DNA from: Planctomycetota bacterium | GTDB lineage: Bacteria; Planctomycetota; UBA1135; GCA-002686595 | Assembly (NCBI GenBank): GCA_014237855.1 | Contig: JABACD010000003.1 | Location: 186,001 to 250,000, forward strand | Length of the DNA stretch: 64,000 bases | Direction of reading: 5' to 3' | Shown: one piece after another, positions 9,136 through 19,200 of the stretch | How the letters are laid out: each line of letters opens with the position of its first letter | Position numbering within the stretch: the stretch's first letter is position 1 | Program-made: the position numbers and the translations under genes | Notes under the pieces: model-generated | The model's input: the letters and a program-made list of their open reading frames with translations, nothing else | Databases searched by the model: none | What the model was told of the DNA's origin: nothing

Positions 9136-9720
9136 ATGACCGAGTCCAAGCACAAGCACGTCAGTGAGCTCCTGAAGAAGATCTCTCGGGGCGACCAGAA
9201 GGCCGCCGACGCTCTCTTTCCGATGTTGCACGACGAGTTCCTGGCACTCGCCCGGAAGTTCATGTCTCGTGAGAGAGTGGATCACACGATCGAGCCGACC
9301 GCCCTCGTGAACGAGGCCTATCTGCGCCTCGTGGACCAGCGTGAAGCGGACTGGCGTAGCAAGTCCCATTTCATGGCCATCGGTGCCAAGGCCATGCGGC
9401 GCGTGCTGGTTGACCACGCGCGCTCGAAAGGTCGTGCCAAGCGCGGCGGTGGGATGGAGCGCATCGAGCTTCGAGAGGATCTGGCCCTGTCCCCCGGTCG
9501 GTATGAGGACGTGCTTGCGGTTGACGAGGCAATCGAGAAGCTCAGTGCACTCGACGAACGGCAGGCCAAGCTGGTGGAGCTACGCTTCTTCGGAGGCCTT
9601 GGAATGAACGAGGTAGCCGAGGCCCTGGGGGTCTCGCTACGAACCGTGGAGAGCGACTGGACCATGGTTCGAGCCTGGCTCCGCAATGAACTCGGCGAAG
9701 ACCGAGCCCCAAGAACTTGA
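9136..9720 (+). CDS. ECF RNA polymerase sigma factor (planctomycete TIGR02999-like)
   Basis: 194 residues. Region 2 includes EPTALVNEAYLRLVDQ and the segment around FMAIGAKAMRRVLVDHARSKGRAKRGG, the hallmark of the ECF group that is expanded in Planctomycetes. Region 4 is a helix-turn-helix (LDERQAKLVELRFFGGL, MNEVAEALGVSLRTVESDW). It directs RNA polymerase to a specific set of promoters. Its stop codon overlaps the TTG start of the following kinase gene (TTGA at 9717-9720). No anti-sigma factor is encoded, so phosphorylation by the coupled kinase is the likely control, as known for several ECF groups. Confidence 0.93.
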   Translation: MTESKHKHVSELLKKISRGDQKAADALFPMLHDEFLALARKFMSRERVDHTIEPTALVNEAYLRLVDQREADWRSKSHFMAIGAKAMRRVLVDHARSKGRAKRGGGMERIELREDLALSPGRYEDVLAVDEAIEKLSALDERQAKLVELRFFGGLGMNEVAEALGVSLRTVESDWTMVRAWLRNELGEDRAPRT

Positions 9721-12074
9721 CAACCGCCAGGTACGCGCGCGTCAAGGAGCTCTTTCAGGCGGTCGTCAAGATGGACCCGTCTGAGTGGGATACCTACCTC
9801 GAGCGAGAGTGTGGCAAGGACAGCGCCCTGCGGGGGCAGGTGCAGGAGTTGTTACGGCACCATCGTGACGAGACGGTCCTGGACCTTCCAGGAGTGGAAC
9901 CACGCCCTCGGACACGCTTCACCTTCCCCAGGGGCAAGGGCGATAGCGGAAGCGAGTATCGACTGGGAGTTCGACGGCACCGATTGGTCTCGATGGCAAT
10001 TCTTGTACTGACGCTCTCCCTGTTTGGTCTGGGGGTTCGTCAGCTCCTGGTGATCACGGAGCGCTACGAGCAGTCCCTCCACAATGCCCTTCAGGAGATC
10101 GTGGGGCTGAATGCCGAGCTACTTGAGCGCTGGGCGATCTCGAAGGAGCGCAAGCTGAGCTGGGTTAAAGCCCACGAGCTGAGAGCAGAAGTGGATGCAC
10201 TGGTGGCAGCCCACCGAGAAGGTGGCGACTCAGTTTCTGGGAAGAAGAGTGAGCAAGGCGCCAAGCTTCGGCAGGTCGTCGCTGCGCTGGCACCCGATGG
10301 CGCAGGAACTCAGTACCTGCTGGTCTCGATGGACGGGCAGGTCCTTGCCGCCTCAAAGCAGCGCGAGTTCCTGGTAGGCGGGCGATACTCACCAAGGGGA
10401 GCCGAGCTGATCGAGGAGACACGCGAGGGGCCTGCGATCCTGCCGCCGTTTCGCCTGGACGACTTGATTCGAGTGTGGCCCGCGGATGTGCCCGTACCAG
10501 AAGTCGTGGGTTATGCGGACCGACTCTACCCGGTGGAGCAGAGCATGACCGAGCTGGATCGCGAGGCCGCGGTTGCTTCGGCGATGATGATCATCTGTGA
10601 GCCGATCAGCGACAGATTCTGGGAGGGTGCCGCGGCCCGGGTCGATGCGATCGATGCAGACGTCTATGCGTTCAATGATCGTGGAGTGATGATCTCTCGC
10701 AGTCGCTACGAGGACACCGCAGAGGTCGCGGCTCTGCTGGGCGGGCTGAAGGGGTCCGCTCTCAACCTCACACTGCGAGATCCAGGCCAGCTGCTGACGA
10801 AGGGCTCGGTACCGGGTCTCGAGGAGCAGGGTAGATGGCCCCTCACCGAGATCGTTCGAAGGGCCCGGGCATCGGCCGAGAGCGAGGGGCCATTCAGCGG
10901 AGTTGAGCTGGATGGTTATCGAAGCTATCGCGGCTTGGACTCTATCGGAGCCTGGGAGTGGATTGACAGCCTCGACATCGGGGTGGTGGTTGAGGCAGAG
11001 CGCAAGCTGGCACTGACCCACGTCAGATCCACCGAGCGAATCGCGGCCCTGTTGCTCTTGATGCTCCTGCTGCTAGCTCTTGCGGCCCTCTACTCCTCGC
11101 TTGCGGCTGAACGACTATTCAGCAAGGCGGAGGCCGGAATGGAACTTGGACAGTACAGGCTGCTCCGCGAGATCGGCGAGGGGGGGCTAGGTCGGGTCTT
11201 CCTGGCGCGCCACTCTCGCCTACGTCGCCTGGCTGCGGTCAAGCTGATCAAGCACGAGCTGCTCAATGAGGAGACTGTGCTGCGATTCGAACGCGAGGTA
11301 CAGCTCACCTGTGAGCTCTCTCATCCCAACACGTTGGTTGTCTACGACTATGGTCGAAGTGAGTCGGGTACCTTCTACTACGCGATGGAGTACCTGCCTG
11401 GGGTTACTCTGGCTGAGTTGATCAAGGCCGAGGCGCCTCTACCTGTTGGCCGAGCGATCTACATCCTGCGTCAGCTGCTGAGCTCTCTGGCGGAAGCTCA
11501 CGGGATCGGTATGGTCCACCGCGATGTCAAGCCGCTCAACGTGATGATCAATCACATGGGCGGTGAGTACGATCTGGTCAAGGTGCTCGATTTTGGTCTG
11601 GCCAAGGAGGCTCATGGGGATGACCTGGACCTGACGAGTGATGGAATGGTCAGCGGTACGCCGCTCTACATCGCTCCAGAGCGGTTCTTGGGAGAGGGAG
11701 AGCTCGACCCACGCTCGGATCTCTACTCGGTGGGCACGATTGCCTACCAGCTGCTGACCGGTCAGGTGCCCTTCGATGCACCCACGCGGATGGAGCTGCT
11801 GCTCAAGGTGCAGAACCTGGCGGCACCGCGTGTCTCTGAGATCGAGGGGGTGCAGGTGCCATCGGTGCTCGACGAGCTGATTCAGGCGGCCATGGCCAAG
11901 CTTCCAGAAGATCGTCCATCCAGTGCCGCGGAGATGGCGAGCCTGCTCGAGGAGCTGCAGCGAGACTATCCCTGGAGCCAGGCAGAGGCGAAGGCCTGCT
12001 GGGCAAGCAGGGAGGCTTCGGGGGCCGGCGGGAAGGAGGCTGGGGATCCACGCACTCCTCGTCCCCGGGGCTAG
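9717..12074 (+). CDS. Transmembrane Ser/Thr protein kinase with extracytoplasmic dCache sensor
   Basis: 785 residues from a TTG start that overlaps the sigma factor stop. Order of parts: an N-terminal cytoplasmic segment of about 85 residues of the type that precedes planctomycete kinases; membrane helix about 90-112; an extracytoplasmic region about 113-440 whose end (YRSYRGLDSIGAWEWIDSLD, then IGVVVEAER) is typical of double Cache domains; membrane helix about 441-462; then a Hanks-type kinase from about 478. Kinase motifs are complete: GEGGLGRVF glycine loop, AAVKLIK lysine, HRDVKPLNVM near residue 601, DFGLAKE near 625, and APERFLG. It probably senses a small external ligand and signals to the coupled sigma factor. 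The ligand is unknown. Confidence 0.9.
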   Translation: MTTARYARVKELFQAVVKMDPSEWDTYLERECGKDSALRGQVQELLRHHRDETVLDLPGVEPRPRTRFTFPRGKGDSGSEYRLGVRRHRLVSMAILVLTLSLFGLGVRQLLVITERYEQSLHNALQEIVGLNAELLERWAISKERKLSWVKAHELRAEVDALVAAHREGGDSVSGKKSEQGAKLRQVVAALAPDGAGTQYLLVSMDGQVLAASKQREFLVGGRYSPRGAELIEETREGPAILPPFRLDDLIRVWPADVPVPEVVGYADRLYPVEQSMTELDREAAVASAMMIICEPISDRFWEGAAARVDAIDADVYAFNDRGVMISRSRYEDTAEVAALLGGLKGSALNLTLRDPGQLLTKGSVPGLEEQGRWPLTEIVRRARASAESEGPFSGVELDGYRSYRGLDSIGAWEWIDSLDIGVVVEAERKLALTHVRSTERIAALLLLMLLLLALAALYSSLAAERLFSKAEAGMELGQYRLLREIGEGGLGRVFLARHSRLRRLAAVKLIKHELLNEETVLRFEREVQLTCELSHPNTLVVYDYGRSESGTFYYAMEYLPGVTLAELIKAEAPLPVGRAIYILRQLLSSLAEAHGIGMVHRDVKPLNVMINHMGGEYDLVKVLDFGLAKEAHGDDLDLTSDGMVSGTPLYIAPERFLGEGELDPRSDLYSVGTIAYQLLTGQVPFDAPTRMELLLKVQNLAAPRVSEIEGVQVPSVLDELIQAAMAKLPEDRPSSAAEMASLLEELQRDYPWSQAEAKACWASREASGAGGKEAGDPRTPRPRG

Positions 12075-12162
12075 AGAGTTCTGCCGCAACTTCCCGCCAA
12101 GGGGAGCCGTACTCACCTGGCGACGGTTCAGGATGTGTTACCCCGGCGCGTCAGCTCCGGAC

Positions 12163-12975
12163 TCAGAATCCCTGGGTGACCGAGAGAAAGTACTGCCAGC
12201 CTTGGGCCTCCAGGTCGCCGGCTCCACCACTGAGGCTGATCGTTGAATCTTGCCAGCGCGCTCCCAATCCGACGAAGGCACCGGTCCATACTGCGAACTC
12301 AAAACCGAAACGACCGTAGACGCCGGTGCCGAAGCCGCTGCCACTCTCGGACTCGATCGTCTCCTCCGATTTCTGGTTGTAGTCGGCAAAGGTGATGACT
12401 GGTCCGGCCCCGCCATAGACACGTGCACGGTCTCCCAGCGGAATACTGAGGAAGGGCCCACCGTAGAGATCGATCATCAGGAGGTCGACCTTGACCGCGA
12501 CTGTCAGCCCCCCGCCATCAGAAACAAAAGCACTGCCGCCACTGCGCCAGCCGAAGCCGATCATGCCCTCGATGCCAAAGTCGAGGCGTTTCCCGGCCAC
12601 CTTCCACTGGGCACCTCCACCGATGACCGGATACTGATTGACTCCACTCGAACGGCCATCTACAGAGCTGCTTCCGCCACTGAGTTCAACCTGGTCGAGT
12701 CTTGCCGCACCGATATAGCCCTGCAGGACTGGTTGACCAGGTCGCCACTCTTGAAGAGCCTGGCTCTTCTGCCGGTACTGCTCATAGGTCTGCGGGGCTG
12801 AGCTCGTGTGAGACCGGTAGAGGCTCTCCTGGACTTCGCCAGCCACTGGATTGCTTTCGACCTCCGTGTACGAGGCTTCCAGGGCCGGCGCTCCTCGGAG
12901 CGCCGGGGAAATGGCCTTGGAACTGGAGGCACAGCTGGTGGTAATCAGCAGGAGGAGAGCGGAGATGATTCGCAT
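12163..12975 (-). CDS. Outer-membrane beta-barrel lipoprotein
   Basis: 270 residues if started at ATG 12975, where a lipoprotein signal begins (MRIISALLLLITTSC, Cys at residue 15); the open frame extends 96 codons upstream but that part is not protein-like. After a polar linker with a coiled-coil-like stretch (EQYRQKSQALQEW) comes a series of alternating strands rich in Gly and aromatic residues ending in Phe (YFLSVTQGF), as in outer-membrane barrels. No enzymatic or transport family was recognised. It is encoded 30 bp or more downstream of the giant protein gene on the same strand and may be envelope-associated with it. Confidence 0.6.
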   Translation of the reverse strand: MRIISALLLLITTSCASSSKAISPALRGAPALEASYTEVESNPVAGEVQESLYRSHTSSAPQTYEQYRQKSQALQEWRPGQPVLQGYIGAARLDQVELSGGSSSVDGRSSGVNQYPVIGGGAQWKVAGKRLDFGIEGMIGFGWRSGGSAFVSDGGGLTVAVKVDLLMIDLYGGPFLSIPLGDRARVYGGAGPVITFADYNQKSEETIESESGSGFGTGVYGRFGFEFAVWTGAFVGLGARWQDSTISLSGGAGDLEAQGWQYFLSVTQGF

Positions 12976-13255
12976 GGAGGAGATGTTTGCGGGAGAGGCC
13001 CCCGGCCTTCTGGAATACTGTGCACGAAGGATAGATGTCCGGGTGCCCAGCCGCCACGATCGAAATGTGATGCTGATCTCGTTATCAGATTTCAGCCCCC
13101 ACATCACACCCGCGCCAGCTCCAGTCCGGCCCCCCCCCGGGGGATTTCGGCCATGAGACGACTCTACCACGGGGTGAGACCGGCTTACCTCCTTGCCTCG
13201 AACCGTCAGGGAGATCGTGGCCTCGGCCAATCCTACCTGGGCATGAACGGTTGGT

Positions 13256-13286
13256 CCTGACACCGGACTCCTTGCTCGGTGTCAGG
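13256..13286 (-). terminator. Hairpin after the giant protein gene
   Basis: CCTGACACCG (13256-13265) pairs perfectly with CGGTGTCAGG (13277-13286) around 11 bases, just past the stop codon of the 13294-19521 gene. No T tract follows on the minus strand, so it may be a terminator or a processing site rather than a classical intrinsic terminator. Confidence 0.45.
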
Positions 13287-13293
13287 GCACCTC

Positions 13294-16200
13294 CTACTGA
13301 GCGGGAGGTTTGACCTCCCGGATCACCGCGCCTCTCTCGCTGTCCAGAACCAGGATTGCCAGGCGATCCATGTCGCTGACGGGGACCCCAGAGACAGAAG
13401 TGTAATCGAATCGACCTCGAAGGTCCGTGTAGCCATCCTTGTGGAACTTCACGATGCCTTTCTCTTCGGAGAACACCTTGACGTAGACACTGGAGAGGGG
13501 CTTGCCGGATCCGGCGTCTGTGACCCTGAGTTGGCCGTAGTTGTCCATCGTCTGTACCTGAAGTGTGTTCGCGAAGTGTGTCTGGCGCCTTACCAGACCG
13601 GCTGCGCGAACCTCTATCAGCACATTCGTGGAACGGAACTCCTCAGGAATGGCCTGAACAAGAGCACTGCCATCTGTGGGCAGTGAGACCCGATCCATAC
13701 GGCTGGGCTTGACATAGCCAAAGGCGGCCGTCCCCTGCTGCACGAAGGGGCTGGTCGAGAAGAGAAACTCGACATCCATGACGTAGTAACGCAGTTCGCA
13801 ATCGGAGAGGTGGGCGTGCCGAACCTCGATACGTCCTGCTTTCAGCTCGAACTCGAGCGTGGGCTCGTCAGCAACGAGTGTATCGTTACCGCCCGCGCTC
13901 TCGCTGGTGCCTGCCGTGGGATCGGATTCTCCTGCAGCTTCCGCCAGTTGAGCTCGTACCTCAGCGAATCGTTCTCTCCAGCGAGGAACGGGGTGGTCCA
14001 CGTAGCGCGCTGCAATCGAAGCTGCTCGCGAGACGTCCTCAGTGAAGAAGTCCATGTAAGCATCCATGTAGTCGTACTGGATTTGCATGGGGAGGTTGCC
14101 TCGGTCGATGCGATTGAAGCTGGTCATGGCCTCAGCAATGCGCCCCTGAAGTAGCAAGTGATAGGTCACACTCATCCAATCCTCATCGGCGAGTTGGGGC
14201 TTGTACGCGAGAATGAGCAACAGCTCGTTGTACTGAATCGCGAGCTCAGTATTGAGGATCTCGTGCTTGGCTCCCAGCGGGTGGGCACGAGGGTTGAAGA
14301 GCGGGCGAAACTCCATTCGCTGCCAGGAGCGCCGCTCGATGGGATTGATCGACAAGAGGGGGGTCTCGAGCCAGGGGCCGCAGCTGTTCACAAGGCCACT
14401 CTTGTGGCGCAGGAATTCTCGCACCGTCCCCGGGTCCTGGTGCTTGAGACCATAAGACCAGAGGGTCTCGCTGAAGGTGTGACGATCGCGCAGGAGTGTG
14501 GTCACCGCGTCGAAGGCCTCACGCTGACTCATCCGCCATGCAAGACGATCGAGGTCCAGGCTCTCGATATTTGCCTGAACAAGGAACTGCTTGAGAGCTT
14601 CGAGATTGGAGCGTTGGGAGATGAACTCCCATGACTCCGTATCAACGGTCGTGGGAACGGCCACCACCTTCATGGTCGCGGCGATGGCACTGGCCAGCAG
14701 CTCTCCATTCTGGTTGGCGTGCGCGGGGTAATGAGTGAAGGTGCCGGCTTGCGGGAAGTAGAAGGCGTACTCGATCTTCTTGGTGGCGTAAGCGCCTAGC
14801 TGAAGGTTTCTCCCAATCGTCTCGAAGCTGGAATCGATGGGCAGAGCGCCCTGGGGGATTTGCAGCATGAGATCCATCTCGACAGGCTCTGCCGCGGGGT
14901 TGGTGACAACCACGCGGCATCCGTAGGGTACTCCTCGGAGAAACTCGTCTTGAACCTGCCTCTCCTCGGATTCACCACCTCCCGGGTGCTGCCGATCGTT
15001 CAAGGCAAAGATCTCCTGACCTACTAGCAGAGCAGTGTCTTCGCTACTGGCTGAGACGGGAGCAAACTCCTTGAGGACGAGGAAGAGTGGACCTCCGGCG
15101 AGCAAGATGCCTGTCTCGTCCTTCCTGGAGAACTCATGGTCCGAGGCTTCGAACGGCAGGTCCATCAAGGCCAAGGCCGTCAGCATCTCGGCCAGATTTC
15201 GAGAGGCCTCCGCAAAGTGGGTGGAGTGGAAGGGCTGGCTCGGATCGCTCTTGGCGAAGTCGAGCCAGAAAGAGTTGATGCCGATTAGCTCTGGTCCCTG
15301 GCTTGTGATTGGGCGGTTCCAGTAGTTCTGCTCGAGATAGATCCGAGTTGGTTCGACGCCGGCAGCCAGTGCTCGTACGTTCTTTCGTCGACTTCGATTT
15401 TTCTCTATCTCTTGCCCAAGGAAGAAGTCGTCACTTCCAGTTCGCAGCTCTTCCTGGTCTTCTTCATCTCCGACGTATCCAAGTGCCTTGAGAGATTCGG
15501 CCAGTGCTCCAGGACCGCTGGGCCCTGGCGTTGACGGACCGCCACCGCTGGGAAGGTCCATGTCAAAAGGATCCGTCTCGGACTCACTCCGCCTGGAATC
15601 CAGGGCTGAGCCCTCCAGAGCAAACTTGAAGAGCCTCTTTTCGACTGTTGTTAGGGCAGGCTGCAGCTCAAAGAGGTCCTGGAGGTGTCGCAACGCGCTC
15701 TTGCGCTGCCCCGGCAGCCGGCGTGCAAGGAGGATTTTCTCGAGCGTGTTCAGGCGCTGGAATGACCAGGGGTCAAGATAGCGGGAGAGGTTGTTCCCGA
15801 GCATCCAGTGGTCGAGAAAGGTCTTGTCCGCCTTATTCGCTAGGTATGGGGCAACGATCCCATCGAAGAACTCACGGTCTTTCTGGTACAGGAAGAGGTG
15901 GAGCTCGTGACAGGCAAACTCGGAGTAGCGCTGACGCTTCTCCAGGTCATCGAGCTTGTCCCAGCGAGGAAGGAAGGAGAATCTGTCCAGCTCCGCCGTG
16001 GGGTTCAGTGTGCGATAGAGCTGAAATACATCGGCCAGGGTCTCATAGGTCTCGAACCGTGTTCCAGTGGTGGAACGGATTGTGGTTCGCTCTCCCTTGG
16101 CGACGAATTGGATGCGTCGTTGCTCGCTGAAGTGCTCATCTGGAGTCAGTGCATTCACCAGCCTGCGGTCTCTGATGACCAGAGGAGTTGCAGCTCGCTC

Positions 16201-19200
16201 CACGCTTGTCGAGATGAGTCTCTCATCGTCCACCACGATCACCTGCAGCTGACTGCCGTCACCGAGATGATCGAATGGAATCCTGAGGGTTCCGTCCTTC
16301 CTTGGCCGAAGGTTTGCCAGAACGACCGAGGGTGAGGCGAGAAAGTCAAGGTTGGCAAGTGTTCCCGGTGCATGGCGATATGGGCTGGGGGGGGGAGGGC
16401 TGGCGCCGCCCATTCCCTCGGCCCTCTTGCCTTGTCGACCACCGAACTGTCCACCTGCACCTCCTCCGATACCAACGAGTGTCCGACTCCCCTCGTGGGC
16501 CCAGGGATTCAGGAGGAGCCCCGGTCTGGAGAGCATGTTCCCCGGAAACTTCTCTGCGAACCGCCTCGCGAGGATGTAGCGGTACTCTTCACCGATCTCT
16601 CGACCGGAGTTGAAGCTCGAGTGGGCGAACTTGAGCTCCTGCTCACCCAGTTGTCGAGGCTCCTTGGTATTCAGGGCAGAGAATGCCTCATAGGCCGGGT
16701 TGAAGTGGCGATCGATCAGGTGGACACGCGTCCTCGGGCCCGAATTGGACAGCTCGAGCTCGAGCCCTTCATCCGAGAATTCCGCTCGAACCAGCTGGAC
16801 ACTCGCGGGTGTGCGCTCGAGAGCACGAGACTTGCCAACGAACCAGTTTCCGCGCCTCTCACCACTGGTGATGTGCACTGCGACCCGCTGGCCGGTCCCC
16901 TTGAAGAGCAGGTCGTAGTCACCTGCCGGTAGTCCACGGAGCTCTGCAAAACCACCTGCGAATGTGACGTTCTTGCTGCGGTCCGCGTAGTAGTTGGAGC
17001 CCCGCATTTCCAGCAGGGACACCAGGTTGCTGTCAGGCGAATCGGTGGTGACATCATGAGGAATGCGGAGGACTTGACCCACACGCCCATTGATCGTGTG
17101 GCGATGGCTGGCACGTGTTGTGGCCAGTTGCCAGGGACCAAAGTCTTGCGGCATTTGCAGTATCCGCACGGTCTCGACAGCAGGGAGTTCACCCAGAAGG
17201 ACTCGGCCAGTCGCGCTTGTCTCCAGGTCAACCTGAAGCGGATCTCTGAATCCGCGGAGATTCAGCTCCAGGCTCAACAGCTTACCGGGGACAGGCTCAC
17301 CATTCTTCCCAAGCACATTGACGAAGTATCCCGAGGCATCTCGCCCCAGGATGGGGCTGTGAACCAGCGTGGTGGTGTCGATGCGGCTCAGAGAGAAGGT
17401 GCTCTTTTGACTCCTGATTCGCTGCGATTTTCCAAGGCTGAGGTTCTCGACCGTTCCACTGAGAACCACCTCCAGCGTCTGGAGATCCGGCGGAACTGAG
17501 AACTCGTGGATGAGGTCCTCGCCTCCGCGGAGCTTCAGGTCGCGTACATCGATGGATGTGCGTGTGCCGTCCAAGGTCACCCCGGTGATGGTCAGCTCTG
17601 GATTCTCAAGCAAGGAGAGGTCTGCCGGAGCACCATTGATCTCCAGGCTGGTCCGCAGCAGGAGCGGCGCTACCGCACCCGAGATCAAGGACTCGCGGTC
17701 CACGTAGGCACCGGCACGTAGCTTGTACTCTTCACTCCGATGGACAAAGCTGGTGACGGAGACCAGCGATCCGCTGGTCAGAATGATGGACTTGGTCCCC
17801 GGCTCGGTGCTGTAGGGCACCAAGATCTCGCCCTCATCGGCCGCGAAGCGGCGACCGCCGAGATAGATGTCGGAGCCGGCAAGGCGCTCGCCGGACTCAG
17901 ATGTAACCTCGAATACATGGCCTGCGGAGCCCAGGCGCTCCCGGAGCTGGAGACTGCCCTTGTGGATCACAGCGCGACTGGACAGACCTCCGGCGATGAA
18001 GTCCACGACGTAGACACCAGGGCGCGAAAGCTGCGGAAAGTCGAAGCGGCGACTTATCCTTAGCAGAGGGTGATCGGTGTAGGTGTAGGTTCGTTCATCG
18101 GCGGCCACCAGACCGTCAAGATCGATGGAAGCATCCACCTCCTTTCCATGTGCAAGAGCGTAGGCCAAGGAGTCGATTTCAAACACCTTTACCAGAAGCG
18201 TGCTCACATTCTTCGTGTTGACTTCAAGTGCAACCGGTTCGTCTTCTTCGAAGTAAGTGGTCTGAGTGCTGGCGAACTCGATCTCCACGCGGGCCTTGAG
18301 CTCCTCGAAGGCCTCGTTGTCATCGAGCATCGAGTACCAGCGCTCGATTCCTGCAGCTCCGTAGAGAATCTTGGTCTCCGCAAAGACCGGATTCAGGTAG
18401 CTCTCGCTGACGTACTTGGAGAATGAGCTCCAGTCCGAGTCGGTGCGAAAGAAGTGCTCCAGGTAGGCACGTACCAGGGTCTGTGCGCTCCCCGGATCTC
18501 CGAGGGGAGTCAGCTGCTCTCCGCTGTCGACAACGAGCTCCCGGCTTCCACGCTTCTCGAGCCAGGCCTGGGACACGTACGGACTCCGACGGGGGAGACT
18601 GAGGAACTCCGTGAATCGAGCTCGATCCGGTGATCCAGCAGCCAGGTCGTGCATCAGTCGATGCTGAAGTACGTGTGCCTTGAGAGTGTTGTAGGCGGGG
18701 GTGAGCCGCTTGACGAAGGACGAGAGTCGCTCCAGGTAGGCAAGGCGTTGTTCGGGGTCCTGCCGCCATGCCACATCGTCATTGGGAATGAGCCGTCTCA
18801 GATAGATCTTGATGAAGGCGCTTTCATTGAGGAGTGATGGCCGCTTCTCTACACAGGCCTCGAGTTGTTCCAGCAGCAGGGATGAGTGAACCCTGAGGGA
18901 GCCAAAGCCACCACTGGTGCGCATGTCCAGCTGTCGAAGGATCAGATCCACGAGGTGGGGCGTGTCGGGCCGCTGAACTCGCTTCAGTAGCAGAAGGAGC
19001 TGGAGATCTGTGAGCTCCCGACCTGCGAGCCTGTCGAGCATGGAGTCCTCGAATCCGTTCAGGGAGTTCGGGTGCATCTCGAAGGCACGAGCCGTCATCG
19101 ATTCAAGGCTCAGGAGTGCAGGATCCAGATGACCGGGGAGGGGGGAGGCCTCGCCGGGTACCTCTCGCTTGTGATCGAACTTCAATCCAAGCCATCTGAT

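Noticed and set aside
8355..9263. 302-residue frame on the minus strand
   Set aside because: It overlaps the arsJ end and the sigma factor start; composition is Ser/Arg/Pro-rich without a recognisable domain.
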